From CAWGGS01 sp046704745 (GTDB lineage Bacteria > Desulfobacterota > Desulfobulbia > Desulfobulbales > Desulfocapsaceae): a stretch of DNA of 64,000 bases. The stretch is from the NCBI GenBank assembly GCA_046704745.1, contig JBJKRL010000053.1, positions 1 through 64,000 on the forward strand, read 5' to 3'. Positions within the stretch are counted from its first letter, which is position 1. Every line of letters starts with the position of its first letter. Positions 8,641-17,497 of this stretch are shown here, one piece after another. The position numbers and the translations under genes are program-made. The notes beneath the pieces were generated by a model. That model was not told the origin of the DNA. It worked only from the letters and a program-made list of their open reading frames with translations, and made no database searches.

Positions 8641-10530
8641 ATGGTTGAATTTCTCTCCTATAAAGACTCCGATCCGCATCAGGACCCTCTTCAACTCCTT
8701 GGGAAAGACGAAATTATCGTCATTGTGGATGATTCCTTGGAAATCGCTATAATTCTCGAGCATTATTTGTCCATACAAGGGTATCCGGTGTACAAAACCG
8801 GAGATGCTAAAGGGCTTTATCAACTCCTTGACACTCAAAATGTCGCACTGATTCTGCTCGACATAGGCCTCCCGGATAAAGACGGGACCGAAATCCTTGC
8901 CGAAATTGCGCCTAAGTACCCGGATCTTGGAATCATTATGGTTACCGGTTCCATGGATTTGCAGACTGCCCTTGATTGTCTGCGTGTTGGGGCCGATGAC
9001 TATCTTACGAAACCGATTAATATAGATCTTGTAAATCACACCATACGACAAACCCTGAAAAAACGTCGATTGGCCATAGACAATCGTCTGTTTCAGAAGG
9101 AACTTGAAGCCACCAGTTTTCGAACGCAACTCCTCCACCAACTCAATCTTAAGATGAACACGGTCTATCTAAGCACCGTTGAGTTGGACAGCATACTCCA
9201 TGCCATCCTCGTAGGCATAACCTCTGAAGAAGGCTTACGTTTTAACCGCGCGTTCCTTGCTCTTTTTGATGAACAACAGAATACGCTCCAGGGAAAACTT
9301 GCCATCGGCCCATCCTGTCGCGAGGACGCCGGCAGACTATGGAATATCATTAAGGAGAAAAAAATCGGATTTGATGACATTATTAATCAAATCAGGACAA
9401 ACTACCTTGATGCGGATGTTGAAGTGAACAGGATAGTACAACTATTGTCTATCCCGGCAACCGAACATGACCACCTACTCATACGATCCTGCCGCGAACG
9501 GCGGAGTATCATGGTAACCAAAGGGCAAAGCCCCGGCATATCTGTCCCGGAAAATCTTTTGCACATACTGGGTGAAGATACCTTTATAGTCGTACCACTT
9601 TATTCTCCAAGTAGCTCGTTAGGGGTTATTATTGCAGATAATTTTGTCACGCAAAAGCCTATCCCTGAAGAAGAAATAAAAACACTTGAAATTTTTGCCA
9701 GCCAGGCGAGCCTGGCCATTGAACACAGTCATCTTTATCAGGATATGATGGCAAAAATTGATGAGCTGGAACTTGTGACCCAGGAGTTGGAAAACAATAA
9801 GGATCTTCTTCTTGAATCGGAAAGGTATTCAACACTTGGATATATGTCTGCCCAGCTGGTTCATGCGATTCGTAATCCAATTACCTCTATCGGTGGCACA
9901 GCACGTCTTCTTACGAAAAGAACAGATGACGAAAAGTTGTTAAAATTTTTAAACATTATGATCCAAGAAACAGCAAAACTCGAATCTACGCTTGAAGACC
10001 TCTTCAGCTTCGTAGAAGAAAGTGCCTTGCAAAAGACCAGTCAGTCCCTCAATGATCTCTTGCGCAAAAGTGTGATGATATTCTACGGGACCATGAAAAA
10101 GGCCGGAATCACCTATCACCTTGATCTGGCAGACGACGATCCGCGTCTTGATATCGACGTACGAAAAATCAGGCAAGTCTTTCTCCATTTAATTCGCAAT
10201 GCCATCGAGGCCATGCCTGAGGGTGGAACCATGAAGGTCACCACAAAAAACGAGGGAGAATATGCTATCGTATCGATAAAAGATACAGGAATCGGAATCC
10301 CGGATACCAATCTTCCCAGAGTAGCCGATCCTTTTTTCACCACCAAAACATATGGTACCGGTATGGGATTGACACTGGTCGAACAAATTATCAAACTCCA
10401 TGGAGCGACCTTTTCCCTACAGCGCAATGATACCGGAGGAATGGTTGTAACAATTACCTTTCATAAACAAGTGACACAGATCAACAGCAAGGAGCCCGAA
10501 GGAAAAACACCAGCGAATGAACAATCTTAA
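8641..10530 (+). CDS. Receiver-GAF-histidine kinase
   Basis: A 629-aa soluble signalling protein. An N-terminal CheY-like receiver (about 24-145) has acidic residues VDDS, phospho-acceptor Asp in LLDIGLPDKDG and the Lys in LTKPI. A GAF-like domain (about 185-370) follows, and then a short coiled coil. The HisKA H-box VHAIRNPITS lies near residue 410. The ATPase has an N box (LIRNAIEAMPEGG), G1 (DTGIGIP) and G2 (GTGMGLTLVE). The layout suggests phospho-relay input through the receiver controlling kinase output. No membrane segment and no partner regulator lie next to it. The start has no strong Shine-Dalgarno. Confidence 0.9.
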   Translation: MVEFLSYKDSDPHQDPLQLLGKDEIIVIVDDSLEIAIILEHYLSIQGYPVYKTGDAKGLYQLLDTQNVALILLDIGLPDKDGTEILAEIAPKYPDLGIIMVTGSMDLQTALDCLRVGADDYLTKPINIDLVNHTIRQTLKKRRLAIDNRLFQKELEATSFRTQLLHQLNLKMNTVYLSTVELDSILHAILVGITSEEGLRFNRAFLALFDEQQNTLQGKLAIGPSCREDAGRLWNIIKEKKIGFDDIINQIRTNYLDADVEVNRIVQLLSIPATEHDHLLIRSCRERRSIMVTKGQSPGISVPENLLHILGEDTFIVVPLYSPSSSLGVIIADNFVTQKPIPEEEIKTLEIFASQASLAIEHSHLYQDMMAKIDELELVTQELENNKDLLLESERYSTLGYMSAQLVHAIRNPITSIGGTARLLTKRTDDEKLLKFLNIMIQETAKLESTLEDLFSFVEESALQKTSQSLNDLLRKSVMIFYGTMKKAGITYHLDLADDDPRLDIDVRKIRQVFLHLIRNAIEAMPEGGTMKVTTKNEGEYAIVSIKDTGIGIPDTNLPRVADPFFTTKTYGTGMGLTLVEQIIKLHGATFSLQRNDTGGMVVTITFHKQVTQINSKEPEGKTPANEQS

Positions 10531-10635
10531 ATAATTATCTTTCTGATTGTCACTATTGTTATTAGGCTGCGTATCAATGATAATCAGAATCATCTTTTGT
10601 CTGTCCTGAAACGAAATACTTCGTATGAACAATTT

Positions 10636-12051
10636 CTATTTCCGCATCACCGATATAATCCCTCCTAGCATTGCCAGGAGTGCGGCCCCTCCCAAAGTAA
10701 TCTGAAAGGCGTGCATAAAGGCTCCTGTCTCATATAAGGCAAACTCTTTGAGTTCAAAACCACCGCTGAAATAGGAAAAAAAGAGGCCAAAAGCCATACC
10801 GGAAAAGGCTACGCCAAGAAGCATCCCGATATTTCTGGCAGTGGCAAGCATTCCCGAAGTAATCCCGGAGTGCTGCTTCTCAATGCGGGCAAGTGCCGAG
10901 GCGGTATTGGGTGAGAGAAAAAGTGATTGTCCGGTTCCAAGCAATGCAAGCCGCCAGGCGATATCAACCGGAGTGGATTGGGGGGTAAGGAAGCAAAGCA
11001 AGATAATGGAATAAAAACAGATGGCAAGTCCTGCTGTGGTAAGAAATTTTGCTCCGATAGAATCATAGAGCCATCCCGAAACAGGAGATACGACGAAAAG
11101 CGTTAAGGGAACGGCCATCATGACATACCCAATCATATCTGCTGGAAGTTTAAGAATAAAATCCATAAAAAAGGGCATCAGGATTAAGACGACAAATAAG
11201 ACGATGAATGAAATCGCCGCCGTAGCCGTTGCTATACAGAAATATTTCTTTTTCAACAAAAAAAGCGGCAACAGTGGATCTCGCTGGTCTCTCTCGATTT
11301 TCCAAAATATTCTGCTCCCAAAAACTAAAAGAACAGCACCGAGCCCTACAACAAACACCCCAATATCCTTGGCAAAAGTAACAATAATTACAACCAAGGA
11401 AACAAGAAGTATCCAAAGCATACTGCCATACCAATCAAAATCTCCCTTTCCTTGTTTGTCTCCCTTCGGCAGTCCTTTATTAAGATAAACCCAACCGAAG
11501 ATAAACATCGCCGTACTCACAGGAATGGTAACGAGAAAGATTGTCCGCCAGGTGTAATACCGTATCAGATATCCACTGATAACCGGTCCGCTCATCAGTC
11601 CGACGGAGGTCGCTATTCCAAGAAGCCCCAATCCGCTTCCTAATTTGTCTTGAGGGAAAACACTTTTGATTATTGCCGGACCTGACGCCATCATCATTGC
11701 CGCTCCTATCCCTTGGATAAATCGAAAAAAAATAAGAAAGGACAAAAAAGGTGAAAGATAGCATACTCCGGAACCGATGGTAAAAACCAGCATACCGATA
11801 ATATATATTCTCCCCTGGCCATAACAATCCGCCAGATGTCCCCAAATGAGAAGCGACACGGTAATGGTAAGGAGATACATTAAAATGACCCATTGGGTCA
11901 TGGCCAGGGTGGTCGAGAAGGAACGCATGATACTTGGCAGAGCAATATTTATCATGCTGCTGTCCATTGTTGAGAGAAAAACGCCCGTCGCAACAAGCAG
12001 GAAAACCAGGATTCTATATGATCGCGCTCCGTTTGCCATCATGTTCCGCAA
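10636..12051 (-). CDS. MFS drug/proton antiporter, DHA2 (EmrB/QacA-like)
   Basis: A 471-aa inner-membrane protein with about 14 hydrophobic segments. Family marks are TMDSSMINIALPSI in the first helix region, WGHLADCYGQGRIY (loop 2-3, motif A) and GPVISGYLIRYYTWRTIF (motif C and following loop). Members export drugs, dyes or other hydrophobic compounds. The substrate cannot be told. Three Met codons (12051, 12042, 12039) could start it. No membrane-fusion or TolC-like partner is adjacent, so it probably acts alone. Confidence 0.88.
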   Translation of the reverse strand: MRNMMANGARSYRILVFLLVATGVFLSTMDSSMINIALPSIMRSFSTTLAMTQWVILMYLLTITVSLLIWGHLADCYGQGRIYIIGMLVFTIGSGVCYLSPFLSFLIFFRFIQGIGAAMMMASGPAIIKSVFPQDKLGSGLGLLGIATSVGLMSGPVISGYLIRYYTWRTIFLVTIPVSTAMFIFGWVYLNKGLPKGDKQGKGDFDWYGSMLWILLVSLVVIIVTFAKDIGVFVVGLGAVLLVFGSRIFWKIERDQRDPLLPLFLLKKKYFCIATATAAISFIVLFVVLILMPFFMDFILKLPADMIGYVMMAVPLTLFVVSPVSGWLYDSIGAKFLTTAGLAICFYSIILLCFLTPQSTPVDIAWRLALLGTGQSLFLSPNTASALARIEKQHSGITSGMLATARNIGMLLGVAFSGMAFGLFFSYFSGGFELKEFALYETGAFMHAFQITLGGAALLAMLGGIISVMRK

Positions 12052-12232
12052 TGCGTGTGCAATTAAAAAAAATGTTTATCACCGACGATGCTCAGCCAGG
12101 ACTTAAGCCATTAACAGGGGCACCAAAAGTGCATCGCGCAAGGCGCCCGCCGAGCCGGTTAAAAGGCCGAGGAGCAAACATTTCCTCCACTCAATAGCCT
12201 GTCCAATTCGGCTGAGGAGGAGTGGTGATCAT

Positions 12233-12263
12233 GAAAAAAAAACGGGTCCTCGAAAGGACCCGC
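12233..12263 (-). terminator. Rho-independent terminator of the porin gene
   Basis: On the minus strand a stem of CGGGTCC with GGACCCG (7 bp, 6-nt loop; plus coordinates 12243-12262) is followed by nine T residues. It lies 35 bp past the porin stop codon. Confidence 0.9.
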
Positions 12264-12297
12264 TCTCAATTCTTATGTACTCTTATCCAGACTACAA

Positions 12298-13536
12298 TTA
12301 GAAGTAGATACCCAGCTCGAGTTCTACGCCGTATGCGGTTTTGTCGTTTGGTATCACCACATTATCCTTTATGCTGCTCGGGGTCAGAGCACCGCCACTC
12401 AACGTGATATAAGCGCCTTCAACCACATCGAATCTGGCTTGACCGGAAACCTCCGTAAAATTGGCGTAGTCTTTTACGTGGGCATAAGCTACCGTACCGA
12501 TCAAGGTGATCATTTTAGAAACCTTGTATTCAGTTACAGCGCCGCCAAAAATCCAGTCGCCGCCCTTTCCAATCTGGGAAACGGCAGGTACGGTAAGACC
12601 AGAACCTACACTGCCGTAGTGGGCCAGATAAGAACCGGAACCGGCCATGGCGCCACCGATCATCTGGAATCCGTAGTTGACATCAGCCTCGAACCCGTTT
12701 TTAGTGAAACCGCCGATTAAGGTAGCGCTTGACTGACCGAAGGTCATCTTGGCATGGACAATTCCGCCGTATCCGCTTTTGGTACCTTTTCCGTTTGCGT
12801 CCAGTACGTTCGGACCGTTCACATCATTGATTACTTCGGATTTGAAAGACACCTCAGCCAGTAAGGAGACCGGACCGGCAGGACCCATTACCCTAAAGGT
12901 TCCCATTTCGCCATTCTTTTCACCGGAAATCTGGTTCTCTTCGGAATAGCCGAGAAGGAAGGCATCCCAATCGCCGATTTTTTGATCAATGATTACTCCC
13001 CAACCGTTGATATCTTGGTCTGTGGTCCTATCAAGATCGTAGGCAGGAGTATCGACGTACTCCTGTCTCTTGTCATACAGGACGACAACCTTGGTCGTCT
13101 TATTTGCGTAGGTGGCGGAAATACGGTCAAATCGCTTATCATACAAGAACCAGAGTGAAGCATTATCCGGAGTCCTACCGGCTTCAATGGTAACCGGGCC
13201 GGCAGGAATACCTATGTAGGCATAGTCGGTGTGGACACCATCAGTAGATTCACCGGCACCGGCGCTGTTATAGTGACCTTGAGCCAAAAGCAGCCTTGTC
13301 TTGAAGTAGGCGCCGCCCTTGGTTGTCCCGTCTATCTTGATACGCAGACGACCGTAGTTCACGTCTTTAGTGTCTTTGTCGAAATTGGTATTCTGATTCC
13401 AGACCAACCGCTCCCGTGCATCGCCGGAGAAGGTAACTTCAGCAAATTTGCTGGTGAAAATAACCTCAGCAAATGCCGAGGATACCATGCTGCCGACCAA
13501 CAGAACGCCGGCAGCCACTGCAATAACTTGTTTCAT
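12298..13536 (-). CDS. Outer-membrane porin-like protein
   Basis: A 412-aa exported beta-barrel candidate. Translation most likely begins at 13536, after GGGGAAGAAGAG, because the next residues (MKQVIAVAAGVLLVGSMVSS, then AFA) form a clean signal peptide. The mature part has alternating short strands, many Gly and aromatic residues, and ends in Phe (ELGIYF), the BAM recognition signature. It resembles the porins of sulfate and metal reducers that pass small solutes. The substrate is not deducible. A strong promoter and terminator make it a monocistronic, probably highly expressed gene. Confidence 0.85.
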   Translation of the reverse strand: MKQVIAVAAGVLLVGSMVSSAFAEVIFTSKFAEVTFSGDARERLVWNQNTNFDKDTKDVNYGRLRIKIDGTTKGGAYFKTRLLLAQGHYNSAGAGESTDGVHTDYAYIGIPAGPVTIEAGRTPDNASLWFLYDKRFDRISATYANKTTKVVVLYDKRQEYVDTPAYDLDRTTDQDINGWGVIIDQKIGDWDAFLLGYSEENQISGEKNGEMGTFRVMGPAGPVSLLAEVSFKSEVINDVNGPNVLDANGKGTKSGYGGIVHAKMTFGQSSATLIGGFTKNGFEADVNYGFQMIGGAMAGSGSYLAHYGSVGSGLTVPAVSQIGKGGDWIFGGAVTEYKVSKMITLIGTVAYAHVKDYANFTEVSGQARFDVVEGAYITLSGGALTPSSIKDNVVIPNDKTAYGVELELGIYF

Positions 13537-13675
13537 CTCTTCTTCCCCTTGGCTTCTATCTCGGTCCATTAGCGGAGCCAAACAGTCATCTTCTAACCCG
13601 ATAGGCACGAGCCTTATTGAACCATTACCAAATCAAACCGGAAAGCGATGAAAGTGAAAACTGTTCCGCGATGCA

Positions 13676-13704
13676 ATCGTATAGGTAAGCCAAAGCAGTG
13701 TCAA
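13676..13704 (-). promoter_or_regulatory. Sigma-70-type promoter of the porin gene
   Basis: On the minus strand TTGACA (13699-13704) and TACGAT (13676-13681) are separated by 17 bp. This near-consensus promoter fits an abundant outer-membrane protein. Confidence 0.75.
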
Positions 13705-13744
13705 GTTTTTTGCTTCAGGCTTAAAATATTAAGCCCATGCTTTC

Positions 13745-15505
13745 TTATTCTTTTCCCTTCTTTTTTTCCATCAGATTAATATCATAGGCAAAGAGGTCCG
13801 TTTCACTTCTCTCGGGTAGCAAAATATTGAACAATGTCGAGGCTGGAACCTTCCCGATAAAGAGGACGGCAGATTGTTTTTCCCCACTCCCTTTTTGCCT
13901 TGTATTTACTGATGATGTCTTAAGAATTTCGCCTGTACCGGCTGGCAATTGAAGATTATAATCAACGACCACCCCTTCGACGGTATTGGTGTGCCACAGC
14001 TCATGCATGGCAGACCCGGTCCAATCCATACATGAGACAAAACCGCCGTTATATGTCCTGAAATTGCCAAGAAAATCATTGGAAGTTTTTTTGTTTCTTG
14101 CGACGAGGATCTCCTGTTTTTTATCGTTGTTCAGATCGACGGCGATAAGACGTGGCGGCAAAAATATTCTAGACTGAACGGCTTTATCGGTTTTCAATAC
14201 GGATCCAAGATAGTTGGTGCTGCCGCCGAAATTTTCAGTACTGACCCACAGCAGGGTCTTTCCCTGATCGTATACCAGCAGTTTTTCCTGTTTGTCGATT
14301 GCAACCGTCTCCACCTGACCGTCACCGTTCAGATCGGCAAAGACGAAATCAAAGAGATTGACCTCTCTGGGCAATGACAACTTTTCCCCTTTTATGGGGG
14401 AATCGCTGCCCTTCTTCATTTTCAGCTCATATATACCCGGGGATATGAGATTTCCTTCTTCAACACCCCTCTCCTGACCAGCCAGAATCATATCCTTGCC
14501 GGGAATCTTCAACGGACGCAGATACCAGTGTATATCCTGATGCAAAATATGTAATCCCTGCCTGTTGTTCCATTCGGCTATCAGGGAAGAAATGTAATCC
14601 CCGTCGGTTGCACTGATATATATCTCATCTCTGCCGTCATGGTTCAGGTCGGCCAAGCTCATAGCTTGAACCTTTAATCTCGACGTAAGAGAGGCCTTGG
14701 CTATCTGAAGAAATCTGCCATCTTTAAAATGAAAGATGCGCAGCCCCCCATCACCGGCCAGCACGATCTCTTTTGTACCGTCGCCGTCCAGATCGCCGAC
14801 ATCCATGGCAACCATTTCCATGGAAATTGGAGAACTCTTTCTTACACCATTGGCGGCCACCCGGACACCACCACTCTCCCCGGAAATGCCGTTCATGGAG
14901 TAAATCCCACTTTTATACATCTTTTCAGGATTGGCTGTCTGAAAACCGATTTCTCCTTTCTGGATTTCAGAATGCCTCGGTTTGCCTGGTTCCTGAACAG
15001 AGGCCCCTTCAATTTTCGATTTCCCGGCAGTGTTTGATATTTTTTTATTTACTTCATCTACGAGTCGATCGAGAGCAGGAAGGATTTGATCCTCATTTTC
15101 TGCAATAAGCGTAAATTTCAACGGCCTTTCATTCTTCTCCAGCGGATAAAATGTTACCTGCAGATCCAGCTTCTTTGAGACAGAGTACATCGTGCCATTG
15201 ACTATGTAATCGACATGCAGACGAGCCGGCATGTTGCCGGATGATTTCTGGTTTTTAAACCTATTGATCTCATTCAATTCTTTTTGGGAAAACGAATAAT
15301 CCCTTATTTGAATTCCGGCCTTTGCTGCAAGACGGCTGGAAAGCATAGTCCTTATACTTTCATCGAGATAGGCGTACTTCCCTGCAGCGTTGGTGTCGAA
15401 CGGCATGATAACAACCGATGTTTTTTTCTCCTGTGCCTGCACCGTAAAACAGCCGCAAAAAAAGACAAGAACTGCAAATATTGATAAGATGCGTCTTCCT
15501 GACAT
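13745..15505 (-). CDS. Exported TolB-like / VCBS (FG-GAP) repeat protein
   Basis: A 586-aa protein with a signal peptide (MSGRRILSIFAVLVFFCGC, then FTVQAQ). Residues 30-150 resemble the TolB-N/CsgG-like fold found in LpoB and FlgT relatives (VVIMPFD...). From about residue 220, several integrin-like blades carry calcium-binding loops: GDLDGDGTKE, DLNHDGRDE, DLNGDGQVE and DLNNDKKQE. The arrangement suggests a periplasmic or outer-membrane-associated beta-propeller. The function is unknown. The Cys in FFCGC could be a lipobox, but the match is poor. The start follows TCAGGAGACAAT. The gene directly downstream encodes the porin. Confidence 0.8.
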   Translation of the reverse strand: MSGRRILSIFAVLVFFCGCFTVQAQEKKTSVVIMPFDTNAAGKYAYLDESIRTMLSSRLAAKAGIQIRDYSFSQKELNEINRFKNQKSSGNMPARLHVDYIVNGTMYSVSKKLDLQVTFYPLEKNERPLKFTLIAENEDQILPALDRLVDEVNKKISNTAGKSKIEGASVQEPGKPRHSEIQKGEIGFQTANPEKMYKSGIYSMNGISGESGGVRVAANGVRKSSPISMEMVAMDVGDLDGDGTKEIVLAGDGGLRIFHFKDGRFLQIAKASLTSRLKVQAMSLADLNHDGRDEIYISATDGDYISSLIAEWNNRQGLHILHQDIHWYLRPLKIPGKDMILAGQERGVEEGNLISPGIYELKMKKGSDSPIKGEKLSLPREVNLFDFVFADLNGDGQVETVAIDKQEKLLVYDQGKTLLWVSTENFGGSTNYLGSVLKTDKAVQSRIFLPPRLIAVDLNNDKKQEILVARNKKTSNDFLGNFRTYNGGFVSCMDWTGSAMHELWHTNTVEGVVVDYNLQLPAGTGEILKTSSVNTRQKGSGEKQSAVLFIGKVPASTLFNILLPERSETDLFAYDINLMEKKKGKE

Positions 15506-15822
15506 ATTGTCTCCTGAACCGTTAATAAAAGGATTTGCAAGGCAGGTAGATAAACGGATTGAAACCAGCCCCTCCGGATTTCCTGTATATATCCCAAACG
15601 AAAGCTTCTTGCAATATCAGGCCGCCTTCGCGAGTTTTTGGAAACAACAGGACTTTACTCCACGAGTTGAGACTCTCTTTTTTCTTGACTTTTCAAGCAA
15701 ACAGATACAATATGTAAGCAAGTAAAGTTTTTTGTACTTTTCTTGCTCACACTTTTCATTCCCTTTCCTTACAAGAGGGAACGAAGAAAACCGGCAGTAA
15801 ATTTTATCTGTAGTTGACGTTG
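15506..15822. other. Divergent intergenic spacer
   Basis: This 317-bp spacer separates the VCBS gene (minus) and the small outer-membrane gene (plus). It contains a possible -35 TTGACT at 15685-15690 with TACAAT or CAATAT downstream, and an imperfect hairpin at about 15714-15750. I see no gene in it. Confidence 0.4.
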
Positions 15823-16371
15823 ATGAAACAGTTATTTCTAATGAGTTTTGCCTTTCTCCTGCTTGTAACGAACGGATCGTTCTGCCAAGCTGCCGACTTA
15901 AACGATCATGAACTTTATCGGATAGTTACATATACGTTCGGCACTAAGAACGATTCACAATTAACCGTCACTGCCAAGAACAGCAGCACTCACTTTGACC
16001 CCCTGATGATCACCAGAACGAAATCCGATATTCTTGCATCTCCCGAGTATAGGCAGGACCAATTCTCCTACAGTACCGGCAAGAATTTTGCCCAAAGTTT
16101 TGCGCTTTCAGCCTATTTCCATGCCACCCCGAACCTTGCCTTTCAGGGAGTAATCGGCGTCACCAAAGACAATACAGATACAGCTTTGAACTCAAATTAC
16201 GACTCCAGTTGGGAAGCGAATCTGGGGGTCATATATAAGCTTTTTAATCACTTCTCCTATGAAATGCACTTCGGTTTCATGGATACCGGAGATGTATTCA
16301 AGAATAATCATGCCTACAGCGACGTTGAAAGTATCGTTATGATCAGCAACCAGCTGACCATGAGCTTCTAA
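15823..16371 (+). CDS. Small predicted outer-membrane beta-barrel protein
   Basis: I place the start at the ATG at 15823, giving 182 aa that begin MKQLFLMSFAFLLLV with a signal peptide cut near CQAAD. The mature part has alternating amphipathic strands and ends TMSF, a C-terminal Phe typical of barrel proteins. It is short enough for an 8-stranded barrel. I do not recognise the family and cannot assign a function. It stands alone between oppositely oriented genes. Confidence 0.65.
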   Translation: MKQLFLMSFAFLLLVTNGSFCQAADLNDHELYRIVTYTFGTKNDSQLTVTAKNSSTHFDPLMITRTKSDILASPEYRQDQFSYSTGKNFAQSFALSAYFHATPNLAFQGVIGVTKDNTDTALNSNYDSSWEANLGVIYKLFNHFSYEMHFGFMDTGDVFKNNHAYSDVESIVMISNQLTMSF

Positions 16372-16448
16372 CGATTACGCCCGTATCTCCTTCCCTAAAC
16401 AAGAAGTATTTTCCTTTGCTCCCTTTCGGGGTTGTCCTTGCCAAGGTC

Positions 16449-17240
16449 TCATTTCTGAGATTGCAGATACTTGCCTATAATCTGCAGATCCTCCCAGGTA
16501 GCCCTTTTGAATTTTTGATTTTTGAGCAAAAAAGTCGGGTGATAGGTCGGGATTACAGGAATCGCCATCTTATCTGATTCGGTATAGGTGTGCATTCTCC
16601 CCCGAATCTTCGATAACGGTTGAGTACTTTTCAACAGCGCCTTTGCCGCATCTATCCCCATGGCACAGATGATAATGGGATGGAGCACTTGAATCTGCCT
16701 TCGCAGGTATGGAAAGCAGGAATGGACATTTTCCATACTTGGTTCACAATCCTTTGGAATTGCACATTTAATGACATTTGTTATAAAGGCATCACCAGAT
16801 GCCAAATTCATGGCCGCCAGCATTCTTGCAACCATCCTGTCCTCTTCGAGCCCGAATATACTGTCTTTAGGTAAATGCGCTTCTTTCTCTCCACTCAGCC
16901 ACCCACCCACGATTAACAATTTGGCCTTGTTTCCATCTCCCCCACACCCGGCAGTCGTTGCCCACCTCTTTGTATGCAAAAAACAGTTGGTACAGCCACG
17001 AACTTCTCCGGCAATACTCTCGCATGTCTCAATTTCCCGATTATCGGCAATTCTTATTGCAGCATTCTGTAAAGACTGTGACTTAGAGGTGACGTTTGGC
17101 GCAGGAAGGGAGGTGAGGTCAACTGTTTGGAGAAATGAGGACGTGGAATCATCTGACGGATAATGTTCAATTCCAATTACCTGATGGTATCTAAGAACCG
17201 ATTTAACAGAGTGTAAAAATCCTATCTTTTCCAAATCCAT
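16449..17240 (-). CDS. Uracil-DNA glycosylase, family 4-like
   Basis: A 263-aa protein with the Fe-S uracil-DNA glycosylase layout. Early cysteines are in RGCTNCFLH, later ones in NVIKC and NVHSCFPYLRRQI, and the C-terminal motif is YHPTFLL. The enzyme would remove uracil from DNA at the start of base-excision repair. Motif A, normally GEAPG, reads VGGWLSGEKE here, so the active-site loop is divergent. The N-terminal 80 residues are extra and poorly conserved in appearance. No neighbour is linked in function. Confidence 0.78.
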   Translation of the reverse strand: MDLEKIGFLHSVKSVLRYHQVIGIEHYPSDDSTSSFLQTVDLTSLPAPNVTSKSQSLQNAAIRIADNREIETCESIAGEVRGCTNCFLHTKRWATTAGCGGDGNKAKLLIVGGWLSGEKEAHLPKDSIFGLEEDRMVARMLAAMNLASGDAFITNVIKCAIPKDCEPSMENVHSCFPYLRRQIQVLHPIIICAMGIDAAKALLKSTQPLSKIRGRMHTYTESDKMAIPVIPTYHPTFLLKNQKFKRATWEDLQIIGKYLQSQK

Positions 17241-17497
17241 TCTTGCCTTACCTTAAGCTTTTTTCCCAATCGAACCGGTTTTCCTACTCTATCGTATGAT
17301 TTCAAATTATACTATCTCAATTTCCCAAATCAAAATAGCATAATTTTGTCGGTTTTATAAAATACACTTACCTTCTCTGACGGTTCAACATTGCAACATA
17401 TCTGGCTATTGCGTCACCCCTGTAATCTTCTTAGGATATTACAAGGTCATCATTTCTCAAGAGCGGGTTGGTTTGTTCACTGTGAATGGAGCGTATA

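Noticed and set aside
8313..8648. 111-codon open frame before the receiver-GAF kinase
   Set aside because: It begins opposite the dinG start, has no Shine-Dalgarno, lacks any motif, and overlaps the next gene. Most likely chance.
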